DNA of 64,000 nucleotides from Phascolarctobacterium sp. ET69 (lineage in GTDB: Bacteria > Bacillota > Negativicutes > Acidaminococcales > Acidaminococcaceae), in NCBI RefSeq assembly GCF_023336935.1, contig NZ_JAMBLR010000003.1, positions 186,001-250,000 on the forward strand. Reading direction: 5' to 3'. How positions within the stretch are numbered: position 1 is the stretch's first letter; every line of letters starts with the position of its first letter. This document shows, one piece after another, positions 33,031 to 40,949 of the stretch. The position numbers and the translations under genes are program-made. The notes under the pieces were generated by a model. The model saw only the letters and a program-made list of their open reading frames with translations, searched no databases and had not been told where the DNA came from.

Positions 33031-34431
33031 ATGTTAAAAACATTCGGCAGGCTGCTTGCCGCGGCGCTGCTTGTTGTTATGGTGCCGCTTTCCGCAATGG
33101 CGGCGGAGGTTGAAAATTTCCGCTTCAGCAGCAGCCCCAGCAAAATACGTTTTGTTGTGGATTTGGACGGCAAGGTTGAATATGAAGAAGTTAAGAACAC
33201 CAAAAAACAGCTTGTGCTGGAATTTGATGCAAAAGTAGACGACGATATTGTTTCCAGGGTTAAAGACCCGATTATTAAAAAGGCCCGCTTGCAGGAAAAG
33301 GGCGATAAAACACGCCTGATTGTTGATTTAAACAGCGAAGCGCAGCACAAGGTGTTTGTGCTGAAGCAGCCCAACCGTCTGGTGCTGGATATTTTCCGCA
33401 TCCGCGTGGAATCTACCAGCAGCGATATGGGCAAAGGCCTGACGCATATTTACCGCCGCGAGGACATGAACGGTTTGCCGGTGGAAGTAAATATTTTGGA
33501 AATCGCCCCGAAAAACCGCTATATTTTAAAACCGTTCAGCGGCGCGGTTAACAAAAACGGCCGCGGAACTTTGCTTAAGGCAGCCAAAGCCGTCGGTGCA
33601 CGTGCGGCAGTTAACGCTTCGTATTTTGATTCGGACGGCTGGATTATCGGCAACTTAAAGCTCGACGGCGAATGGCTCGGCATGGAAAGCCAGCCGCGCA
33701 GCGCACTGGTTGTTGCAGGCGGCAAGCCGATGGTAATGCAGGATTTGGCTTATGAAGGGCGTGCGTTTTTCCCGAAACTGGGTACGTTTTTGGATGTGAA
33801 GGGTATTAACCGCAGCCGCATTGCCGATGACGTAGTGATGTACACGCATTATTACGGGCCAAGCACAAAAACCAACCGGTACGGCTATGAGGTACGCATT
33901 GCCGCTAACGGGCGTGTTACGGAAGTAAGCAGCGCAGGCAACATGAAGCTTGATAAGGACAGCGTTGTGCTTTCGGGGCACGGCATGGCCGCAAAAGTGC
34001 TGGAGCGCGTACAGGTGGGCGACCGCGTGCGCCTGCGTGAAACGCTTGGCAATGAAACCGCGGATGAAGCGGAACTTGTTGTGGGCGCAGGGCCTTCGCT
34101 GGTAGCGGAGGGCAGGGCTGACGTGCGCAGCGCGGAAGAAAACATTGCCTACGATATTGCCCGCGGGCGTGCGCCCCGCACTGCTGCAGGCGTAAAAAAA
34201 GACGGCACCGTTATTCTGCTGGTTGTGGACGGACGCAGCAGCAGTTCTGCCGGGATGACTTTGCAGGAGCTTGCTGCATACCTTGTAAAACTCGGCGCAT
34301 GGCAGGCCGTTAACTTTGACGGCGGCGGCAGCAGCGAAATGGTGCTGGACGGAAAAATTTTAAATACTCCTTCTGACGGAAGGGAAAGGCCTGTCAGCGT
34401 AGGCCTGGGCGTGTTTCCTACCAAAGGCTGA
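33031..34431 (+). CDS. AMIN-domain phosphodiester glycosidase (NAGPA-like) protein
   Basis: Exported 466-residue protein. Signal peptide (1-24, AMA), AMIN domain (about 26-120), and a NAGPA/DUF2233 phosphodiester glycosidase domain (about 160-466) with AAVNASYFD, VVGAGPSLV, RAPRTAAGV, LLVVDGRS and VNFDGGGSSEMVL, which match the uncovering-enzyme family. NAGPA-type enzymes cleave alpha-N-acetylglucosamine-1-phosphodiesters; bacterial substrates include wall or envelope glycopolymers. Together with the amidase at 658-1812 it shows the same AMIN targeting module. It follows mreB at 62 bp. Confidence 0.9.
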   Translation: MLKTFGRLLAAALLVVMVPLSAMAAEVENFRFSSSPSKIRFVVDLDGKVEYEEVKNTKKQLVLEFDAKVDDDIVSRVKDPIIKKARLQEKGDKTRLIVDLNSEAQHKVFVLKQPNRLVLDIFRIRVESTSSDMGKGLTHIYRREDMNGLPVEVNILEIAPKNRYILKPFSGAVNKNGRGTLLKAAKAVGARAAVNASYFDSDGWIIGNLKLDGEWLGMESQPRSALVVAGGKPMVMQDLAYEGRAFFPKLGTFLDVKGINRSRIADDVVMYTHYYGPSTKTNRYGYEVRIAANGRVTEVSSAGNMKLDKDSVVLSGHGMAAKVLERVQVGDRVRLRETLGNETADEAELVVGAGPSLVAEGRADVRSAEENIAYDIARGRAPRTAAGVKKDGTVILLVVDGRSSSSAGMTLQELAAYLVKLGAWQAVNFDGGGSSEMVLDGKILNTPSDGRERPVSVGLGVFPTKG

Positions 34432-34434
34432 CGC

Positions 34435-34463
34435 TTGCCAGAAAATTTTTAAAATAGTATAAT
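34435..34463 (+). promoter_or_regulatory. Promoter before the S55 protein gene
   Basis: TTGCCA (34435-34440), 17-bp spacer, TATAAT (34458-34463). Confidence 0.65.
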
Positions 34464-34513
34464 ATAGCCATGCATGCCAAGGCTGCGTGCGGCTGTTTTG
34501 CTTAAACGGAATT

Positions 34514-34547
34514 AAACCGGCGTGCGGCTTATGCCCAGGCCGGTTTT
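34514..34547 (+). terminator. Terminator-like hairpin in the S55 gene leader (possible attenuator)
   Basis: AAACCGGC/GCCGGTTT stem (34514-34521, 34539-34546) enclosing a second GGC-TTAT-GCC hairpin, then a short T-run. It lies between the promoter and the start at 34573, so it would either end an upstream transcript or attenuate this gene. Confidence 0.6.
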
Positions 34548-34572
34548 GCATTATTTGCGATGTGGGGACTTT

Positions 34573-36249
34573 ATGAACACAAAAAAATTATTGCTTTTTA
34601 TTTTTAGTATTTTGCTTATATTCAGTTTGCCTTTATTATGCGCTGCCAATGTGCCGCTGATGCCGGTGGAAGATATACGCCCGGGCATGCAGGGCATTGG
34701 CAAAACGGTTATTAACGGCGACAATATCGAAAACTTTAATGTTGAAGTTATCGGCGTTACCGGCAGCGAAGCCGGAGGGTACAGCATACTTGTGCGCACA
34801 AGCGGCGACGTTATCGAAAAAAGCGGCGGTGTTGCGCAGGGCATGAGCGGCAGTCCGGTTTATATTAACGGCAGGCTGGTTGGCGCCGTTGCTTTCGGCA
34901 AAGAGTTTAACGACCCTCATTACTGCTTTTTAACGCCTATCGGGCGGATGCTTGATTTACTGAACGAAACAAGCCCGCGCCCTTCCGAGCTTGTGCCCAA
35001 AAGCACAATGCTGATGGCGGGCGGTTTTACGCCCAAAGGGCTTGACTATTTAAACAGCAAACTTGCGCCTTTGGGGCTGGAGGCTACCGGAGCCGGCGGC
35101 AGCGGCGGTTTTAATTCCGACAAGCCCATTGAACCGGGCAGCGCTATCGGCGTTTCCTTAATCCGCGGCGATATCCGCCTTGGCGCACTGGGCACTGTAA
35201 CCTGGGTTGGCGATGACGGCAGCCTGCTTGCTTTCGGGCATCCCTTTATGCAGCGCGGCGACAGCAATTATTTTCTGGAGCGGGCCTGGATTCTGGCTTC
35301 GCTGCCTAATCTGCAAAGCGCTTATAAAGTTGGCAACCTCGGGGCAACCATAGGCACCGTAACGCAGGACCGCGGCGCTGGTATTGCGGCCCAAATAGGC
35401 GCTCCGCCGAAGGTAATACCTATGTATGTTTCCGTTACCGATTCTTCGCGCGGCGTTAACGGCAGTGCGCGCACGGAGCTTATTGACGACGACGCGCTTT
35501 TGCCTTCGATGGTTGACGCCGTAACCTACAACACCGTTACGCGCGTTGCTGACAGGGAAGGCGGCGGCACGGCACGTTTTAATTTCCGTATTGACGGGCG
35601 CAGCGCCGGCGGCGAACCAATTAAAATTCAGCGCGAAAATATGTATTATGCGGATGCCGGCATTTTAAAAATGATAAGCCAGGAACTGGTGCAGGCGGCA
35701 ACGCTTTTGGCGCAGAATAAGTTTGAAAAAATTGATGTTTATAACATAGAGGCAAATGTGGTGCTCGGCACCGAGCCGAAAGTTGCGGAAATAATTTCCG
35801 CGCGGCCGCAGAAGCTTAACGTGCGTGCAGGCGAAGAACTGGCCATTGATGTGGAACTGCAGCCTTACCGTGCGGAAAAATTTACAAGAACGGTTAAATT
35901 TACCGTGCCAAAACAGCAGCGCCCGGGCAAAATGGCGCTGAATGTGCGCGGGGGCAGCAGCCTGGCGTGGATGCAGGAACTGATGAAACGCCAGCAGGAA
36001 GAAGGCATACCGGCTGCCAAAAAGCCGCAGCGCCGCACTTTAAAAGACTTTATTGCCGATATTAACAATGCGGACCAGAATAACGAAATTATTGTGGACA
36101 TAGCGGCCCTGCTGGACCCGGATATGGCAGCGCAGCAGCAGGATACCGGCTTTGCAGCGGCTCTTGCGGGCACGCCTGCCAAGCAGAAAACAACCATGAA
36201 TTTTATCGTGGACGGCACGGCAGACATTATGGTTGAAGTTACCGGCTGA
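34573..36249 (+). CDS. SpoIVB-type peptidase S55 domain protein
   Basis: Exported 558-residue protein; signal peptide to about residue 25. The S55 domain begins with PVEDIRPGMQGIGKTV and IGVTGSEAGGYSILVR, carries QGMSGSPVYING (candidate nucleophile Ser92) and later LLAFGHPFMQRGD (His223). The C-terminal third (about 370-558) is beta-rich with LNVRAGEELAIDVEL, resembling an Ig-like or barrel-adjacent module. SpoIVB activates sigma-K processing in sporulation; long S55 proteins also occur in non-sporulating bacteria. Start ATG 34573 was chosen over an in-frame ATG at 34522, which lies inside the hairpin. It ends 108 bp before mlaE. Confidence 0.85.
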   Translation: MNTKKLLLFIFSILLIFSLPLLCAANVPLMPVEDIRPGMQGIGKTVINGDNIENFNVEVIGVTGSEAGGYSILVRTSGDVIEKSGGVAQGMSGSPVYINGRLVGAVAFGKEFNDPHYCFLTPIGRMLDLLNETSPRPSELVPKSTMLMAGGFTPKGLDYLNSKLAPLGLEATGAGGSGGFNSDKPIEPGSAIGVSLIRGDIRLGALGTVTWVGDDGSLLAFGHPFMQRGDSNYFLERAWILASLPNLQSAYKVGNLGATIGTVTQDRGAGIAAQIGAPPKVIPMYVSVTDSSRGVNGSARTELIDDDALLPSMVDAVTYNTVTRVADREGGGTARFNFRIDGRSAGGEPIKIQRENMYYADAGILKMISQELVQAATLLAQNKFEKIDVYNIEANVVLGTEPKVAEIISARPQKLNVRAGEELAIDVELQPYRAEKFTRTVKFTVPKQQRPGKMALNVRGGSSLAWMQELMKRQQEEGIPAAKKPQRRTLKDFIADINNADQNNEIIVDIAALLDPDMAAQQQDTGFAAALAGTPAKQKTTMNFIVDGTADIMVEVTG

Positions 36250-36357
36250 AAAATTTACAAAAACGTTAAAAAGCCCGGTTTAAAATAAGCAGGGAATTTT
36301 TGCTTTATCTTGAATTATATAAAAATAACTTAAATTTTTTGGGAAAGGAAGAGGCCG

Positions 36358-37128
36358 ATGCTGAAAAAAATATGTGCGGCCGTGGGCGGTTTTGTCATCA
36401 GGTCGTGCCACGATACAGGGCGCATAATGCAGCTGTTTCTGGATACGGCTGCGCGGCTGAAAAATGCAGATGCCAGGGAAACCATACGGCAGATGTCAAG
36501 GCTCGGTGCCGATTCTTTGCCCATTGTGCTGATGACGATACTTTTTACTGGCATGGTTTTTGCCCTGCAGACGGCAACGGAATTTGTGCGTTTCGGCGCA
36601 GCGTCCTCCGTTGGCGGCATAGTGGCAATCGCGCTTGGGCGCGAGCTTGTGCCCGTGCTTACCGGCGTGGTTGTTGCCGGGCGTATAGGCGCTGCCATAG
36701 CGGCAGAGCTTGGCACCATGAAGGTAACCGAACAGATTGACGCCTTAAAAGTAATGGCCACCAACCCGATAACATACCTTGTAGTACCGCGCTTTCTGTC
36801 GGCAGTGCTGATGATGCCCGTGCTTATTGTTTTTGCCAACGGCATCGGCAATATCGGCGGCTGGGTGGTTGCCCATTATTACGCAGGCATCAGTAATTTT
36901 ACATATGTTAATTCCATTAAAGTATTTGCCGATATTTTTGATGTTACCGGCGGTATGCTTAAAAGCATGGTTTTCGGCGGCATTATTGCCATCGTTGCAA
37001 GCCATAAGGGGCTGGGCGCCAAACAGGGTGCCGAAGGCGTAGGCCTTGCCACGACGGAATCCGTAGTGCTTTCGATAATTTTAATTTTTATTGCCAACTA
37101 CTTTTTATCGGCAGTGCTGTATGTATGA
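36358..37128 (+). CDS. mlaE: MlaE-type ABC transporter permease
   Basis: Inner-membrane permease of the MlaFEDB-type phospholipid importer/exporter. 256 residues with about five hydrophobic segments; the MlaE signature region GRIGAAIAAELGTMKVTEQIDALKVM is at about 105-130, and the FGGIIAIVASHKGL segment follows. AGGAAGAGGCC precedes the ATG. Forms an operon with mlaF (10 bp downstream) and mlaD. Confidence 0.94.
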   Translation: MLKKICAAVGGFVIRSCHDTGRIMQLFLDTAARLKNADARETIRQMSRLGADSLPIVLMTILFTGMVFALQTATEFVRFGAASSVGGIVAIALGRELVPVLTGVVVAGRIGAAIAAELGTMKVTEQIDALKVMATNPITYLVVPRFLSAVLMMPVLIVFANGIGNIGGWVVAHYYAGISNFTYVNSIKVFADIFDVTGGMLKSMVFGGIIAIVASHKGLGAKQGAEGVGLATTESVVLSIILIFIANYFLSAVLYV

Positions 37129-37138
37129 GGTAAATTAA

Positions 37139-37897
37139 ATGGCAGAAGCGGTTATCAGTTTGCGCCAATTGAATATCACCTTCGGCACGCATACGGTGCT
37201 GGACAATATTGACCTTGACGTTTACAAGGGCGAAACGCTGGCGGTGCTTGGCCCTTCCGGCACCGGCAAAAGTACGGTGCTGCGCTCGATGATAGGGCTT
37301 CTGGAGCCAAACGGAGGGCAGATTTTCATTCAGGGCGAAGATGTAAGCGGGCTTGATGAGGACGGCTGGAACCGCCTGCGCATGAAAATGGGCATGGTGT
37401 TTCAGTATTCGGCACTGTTTGACTTTTTAACGGTGGGTGAAAACGTCGCTTTCGGGCTGCGCCAGCATACTGATAAGAGCGATGAAGAAATACAGGGCAT
37501 TGTAACGCAGATGCTTGATTTGGTTGGCCTGCCCGGTACGCAGGATTTATACCCGGCGGAACTGAGCGGCGGCATGAAAAAGCGTGTGGGGCTTGCCCGC
37601 GCCATTGCCGTAAACCCGGAAATAGTTTTGTATGACGAACCGACGGCCGGGCTTGACCCGATTATGAGCCGCAATATCAGCAGGCTTATAAAAAAGACGC
37701 AGGAGCAGCTGCATGTAACTTCGGTGCTGGTAACGCATGACATGCAGTCGGCGTTTTACGCGGCTGACCGCGTGGCAATGCTTTATGAAGGGCATATCGT
37801 TGCCATAGGCACGGCGGAAGAAATGAAAAACAGCACCAACCCGATTGTGAAGGCCTTTATAGAAGGGCGCGAGATTAAAGAGCAGGTGATAAAATGA
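37139..37897 (+). CDS. mlaF: MlaF-type ABC transporter ATP-binding protein
   Basis: ATPase of the Mla lipid transporter: Walker A GPSGTGKST (about 36-44), signature LSGGMKKRVGLARAI, Walker B ILYDEPTAGLDP and switch His in VTHDMQSAF. 252 residues. GAGGTAAATTAA precedes the ATG. The stop overlaps the mlaD ATG by 4 nt (ATGA). Confidence 0.95.
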   Translation: MAEAVISLRQLNITFGTHTVLDNIDLDVYKGETLAVLGPSGTGKSTVLRSMIGLLEPNGGQIFIQGEDVSGLDEDGWNRLRMKMGMVFQYSALFDFLTVGENVAFGLRQHTDKSDEEIQGIVTQMLDLVGLPGTQDLYPAELSGGMKKRVGLARAIAVNPEIVLYDEPTAGLDPIMSRNISRLIKKTQEQLHVTSVLVTHDMQSAFYAADRVAMLYEGHIVAIGTAEEMKNSTNPIVKAFIEGREIKEQVIK

Positions 37898-39162
37898 GTT
37901 CCAGCGAAGTTAAAGTAGGCGCAATAACCCTGGGCGGAGCCGCAATTTTGGCAGCGATGATAACCTTTCTGGGAACATTCAGCTTTGGCAGTGACAAATA
38001 CGACATTACAATAGATTACCCGCAGGTTGCCGGGCTGATGGAGGGCAACATGGTGCGCTATGCCGGTGTGCAGGTAGGCACCGTTAAAGGCCTTGCCGTT
38101 AACGAGGACGGGATTGAAGTTACCGCCGAAATTAACGACAATGTGCGCATTCCGCAGGAATCGACGTTTTCCATTAATTCCGACGGCATTTTAGGAGAAA
38201 AATTTGTCGATATTCAGCCGCCGCCGCGTGCGGTAAGCGCTTTTCTGGAGGACGGCGACAGGGTTAAAGGCGTTCCCGGAGGCGGGTTTGACACCTTTAT
38301 GAGCGCGTCCAGCGATGCGCTTGAAAAACTGGAAAACATTGCCGATGCTCTTGACAATGTGTTTGGCGACCCGGAAGTGCAGCAGTCGCTGCGTGAGGGT
38401 TTCATCAATATGAAAGACATCAGCGCCAACATGAATACTTTTACCAAGGTAATGGCTGATGTGGCGGTTGACAACCAGCAGCAGATTAACAGCATGGTTA
38501 AGCAGTTGAGCGAAATGTCGGCGCGGATGAACGCAACGGCCGACAGTATGCAGAATATTATCGGCGAGGTTAATGCCGGGCATACCGGGCAGAATTTTGC
38601 CGTAATTGTAGAGAACATGGCAAAAACAAGTGCCAGAATTGAAGAAGCCAGCAAACTTTTGGAAAAAGTTGCCAGCGACCCGCAGACCGAAGACGATTTA
38701 AAAGCCACTTTGCATAATGCACGCGAGGCAAGCGAAAAAGCCAACCGCATGCTGGGCGTTCTTGAAACGGCAGAAATAAGCGCCGACGTTACACACAGCG
38801 CGGAAGGCGGCGACTGGCGCAGCAATCTGGGCGTAACCTTCCGCCCGCAGGACGACACTTTTTTTTACCTGGGCGGCTATGACCTTGGCGACAGCAACAA
38901 GCTGGATTTACAGTTTGGCAAGCAGTTTGACGCCGCCGATGTAAGCATGGGCAGCATGCAGGGCGAGTTCGGCGTGGGGCTTGGCTACAATATAGCCGAC
39001 CGTTTCCGCCTTTATACGCAGGTATATGATTTTGACGATACCAAAGTAAAACTTGGCGGCGAGCTTAAAATTAACGATAATTTCTCGCTTTTGGGCGAGC
39101 AGACCGATTTGCGCCACGGCAGCAAAAGTAACACCTATGTTGGTGTGCGTACCTATTTTTAA
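37894..39162 (+). CDS. mlaD: MCE-family MlaD fused to an outer-membrane beta-barrel
   Basis: 422 residues, far longer than E. coli MlaD (183). One transmembrane helix (about 11-30), one MCE domain (about 35-125; YPQVAGLMEGNMVRYAGVQVGTV and the ILGEKFVDI end), a long helical stretch (about 140-300) with methionine/asparagine-rich coiled-coil character, and a C-terminal beta-barrel (about 305-422) made of short amphipathic strands ending VGVRTYF with terminal Phe. Veillonella parvula has the same MlaD architecture, described as a single-protein bridge between membranes. The helical part would span the periplasm. 4-nt overlap with mlaF. Confidence 0.93.
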   Translation: MSSSEVKVGAITLGGAAILAAMITFLGTFSFGSDKYDITIDYPQVAGLMEGNMVRYAGVQVGTVKGLAVNEDGIEVTAEINDNVRIPQESTFSINSDGILGEKFVDIQPPPRAVSAFLEDGDRVKGVPGGGFDTFMSASSDALEKLENIADALDNVFGDPEVQQSLREGFINMKDISANMNTFTKVMADVAVDNQQQINSMVKQLSEMSARMNATADSMQNIIGEVNAGHTGQNFAVIVENMAKTSARIEEASKLLEKVASDPQTEDDLKATLHNAREASEKANRMLGVLETAEISADVTHSAEGGDWRSNLGVTFRPQDDTFFYLGGYDLGDSNKLDLQFGKQFDAADVSMGSMQGEFGVGLGYNIADRFRLYTQVYDFDDTKVKLGGELKINDNFSLLGEQTDLRHGSKSNTYVGVRTYF

Positions 39163-39188
39163 AAGTTTGTTAACTTTTGAAAAAACAG

Positions 39189-39239
39189 TTGACTTTTAGG
39201 GTTAAAAAATATAAAATTTAAGCACTGACTAATCAGTCA
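39189..39239 (+). promoter_or_regulatory. Promoter with TetR-like operator before tolC
   Basis: TTGACT (39189-39194), 15-bp spacer, TATAAA (39210-39215). Directly downstream lies an inverted repeat, TGACT-AATC-AGTCA (39226-39239), over the expected transcription start. It has the size and symmetry of operators of TetR/AcrR-type efflux regulators. No regulator gene of that family is in the window. Confidence 0.55.
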
Positions 39240-39258
39240 ATGATTGGAGGTAAATGAA

Positions 39259-40806
39259 ATGTTCAGTTATAAAAAAGCAAAAAACGTGCTGGCACTGACG
39301 GCTGCATTAAGCGTGCTGTGCTCCCAGTCCGTCTTTGCCGCTACTTTGGAACTGGATTTGGAAGAAACCATCCAGAGGGCGCTGCTTACCAATCCGAGTG
39401 TAAAAATTGCAGAATACAACAGAAAAGCTGCTAAAGCTGATTACAGTGCTGCTAAAGGGGCGCGCGGCATCAGCATCAGCCTGAGCCATGATTCCGGGCG
39501 CGGCGGTTATGCTGATTATGCTTGGCGCAATGTTGGAGGAGGAACAACCTGGACTAAAAGCATAGGCAACAGCCACAGCAACTCCATTACTGCCAGCCTG
39601 CCTATTTTTACGGGCGGAGAACTGCAGGGGCAGATTGGCCAGGCCAAGGCTAATTACCGCAGTATGCTTTCCGCTGAAGAACAGGCTTATAATGAAATGA
39701 AGGAAACCGCAACCACCGGTTATTTTAATATGCTTAACGCAACCAACATGAAAGCTCTGCGCCAGGAATCGGTTGACCGTTTGCAGGCACATCTGGATAA
39801 TGTTATTGCCCAGTACAATGTAGGCATTGTAGCGCGTGCAGACGTACTGCGCAGTGAAGTTGAGCTTGCTAATGCACAGCAGAACTATATTACCGCTTCC
39901 AACCAATATGATGTTGCTGAAGCTACTTTAAATAACATTATCGGCACACCGCTTGGCACTACTCTTTTGTTGAAGGACAGGCTGCAGTATGAGCCTTACG
40001 AAAACGATATGGCTTACTGCCTGGCTTACAGCGAACAGCACCGCCCTGAACTGAAACAGGCTGAATACGCCATAGATTCGGCAGAAGCGGCACTGGTAGT
40101 TGCACGCAGCGGGCATATGCCTAAGGTATACGCTAATGCCAGCAACAACTGGGGCGGCAACGGCAGCGACTGGCCGGGGGACGACGATGAAAACTGGAGC
40201 GTTGGCGTAACTGCAAGCATGAACGTGTTTGATAGCGGCGTAACGTGGTCTAAGATTCATGCAGCGCAGGAAAACCTTGCCAAAGCAAAGGAATCCCAGC
40301 GCCAGATAAAAGATAACGTTGAACTTGAAGTACGCACAGATTACCTTAACCTGCGCGAGGCTGAAAAACGCATTACTACTACGCAGGTTGCCGTAGCAAG
40401 TGCGGAAGAAGATTACCACATTGCAGTTGTACGTTATCAGGCGGGCGTTGGTACCAATATCGATGTTATGGATGCGCAGGAAGCCTTGACGCAGGCAAAA
40501 ACCAACTATTACCAGGCTCTCTATAACTACAACACTTCTAAAGCGGCACTCAATACTTCCATGGGCGTAGGTGTTCCCGTACCGGAACCGAGAACCTTCC
40601 CCGAACCGGTTGAAGATACTGCTGCACAAGCCGCTGATGCGCAGAGTGCAGGTACTGACGCAGCAGCTCAAACTGAAAGCGCTGCTAGTGACAGCGCACA
40701 AACACCGGCAAACACTGCTGACGCAGAACAGCCTGCTGCTGAAAATGCTGCAAGCACCGCTGCCGAAAACGGAAATACGGCAGCTGCTGAACAGACAGCA
40801 GAATAA
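39259..40806 (+). CDS. TolC-family outer-membrane efflux protein
   Basis: Trimeric channel of the TolC/OEP family. Signal peptide (1-27), two repeated OEP modules (about 30-240 and 250-445) with long helices; motifs include LDLEETIQRALLTNPSVK, LPIFTGGELQGQI and MNVFDSGVTWSKIHAAQ. The C-terminus (about 450-515) is an Ala/Glu/Gln/Thr-rich low-complexity tail not typical of TolC. Start ATG 39259 has GGAGGT 8-13 bp upstream; an in-frame TTG at 39244 lacks one. Position between mlaD and tamB suggests a role tied to envelope lipid or efflux traffic. Confidence 0.9.
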   Translation: MFSYKKAKNVLALTAALSVLCSQSVFAATLELDLEETIQRALLTNPSVKIAEYNRKAAKADYSAAKGARGISISLSHDSGRGGYADYAWRNVGGGTTWTKSIGNSHSNSITASLPIFTGGELQGQIGQAKANYRSMLSAEEQAYNEMKETATTGYFNMLNATNMKALRQESVDRLQAHLDNVIAQYNVGIVARADVLRSEVELANAQQNYITASNQYDVAEATLNNIIGTPLGTTLLLKDRLQYEPYENDMAYCLAYSEQHRPELKQAEYAIDSAEAALVVARSGHMPKVYANASNNWGGNGSDWPGDDDENWSVGVTASMNVFDSGVTWSKIHAAQENLAKAKESQRQIKDNVELEVRTDYLNLREAEKRITTTQVAVASAEEDYHIAVVRYQAGVGTNIDVMDAQEALTQAKTNYYQALYNYNTSKAALNTSMGVGVPVPEPRTFPEPVEDTAAQAADAQSAGTDAAAQTESAASDSAQTPANTADAEQPAAENAASTAAENGNTAAAEQTAE

Positions 40807-40826
40807 AATTAAACTAATTTGTATTG

Positions 40827-40868
40827 AAAAGCATTACATCTTGTAAAATTTAAGGTGTAATGCTTTTT
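40827..40868 (+). terminator. Terminator after tolC
   Basis: Long stem AAAAGCATTACATCTT/AAGGTGTAATGCTTTT (40827-40842, 40852-40867, one G-U pair), 9-nt loop. Confidence 0.88.
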
Positions 40869-40949
40869 CTGTTTTGAAACAGCAGGAAGATTATTTTTAA
40901 CGTAGAATACATAAACTGTCAAATTATAATTTTTTCTGCGGAGGCAGAT

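Noticed and set aside
34522-34572. Longer N-terminus of the S55 protein from ATG 34522
   Set aside because: It lies inside the terminator-like hairpin loop and puts 17 polar residues before a good signal peptide.
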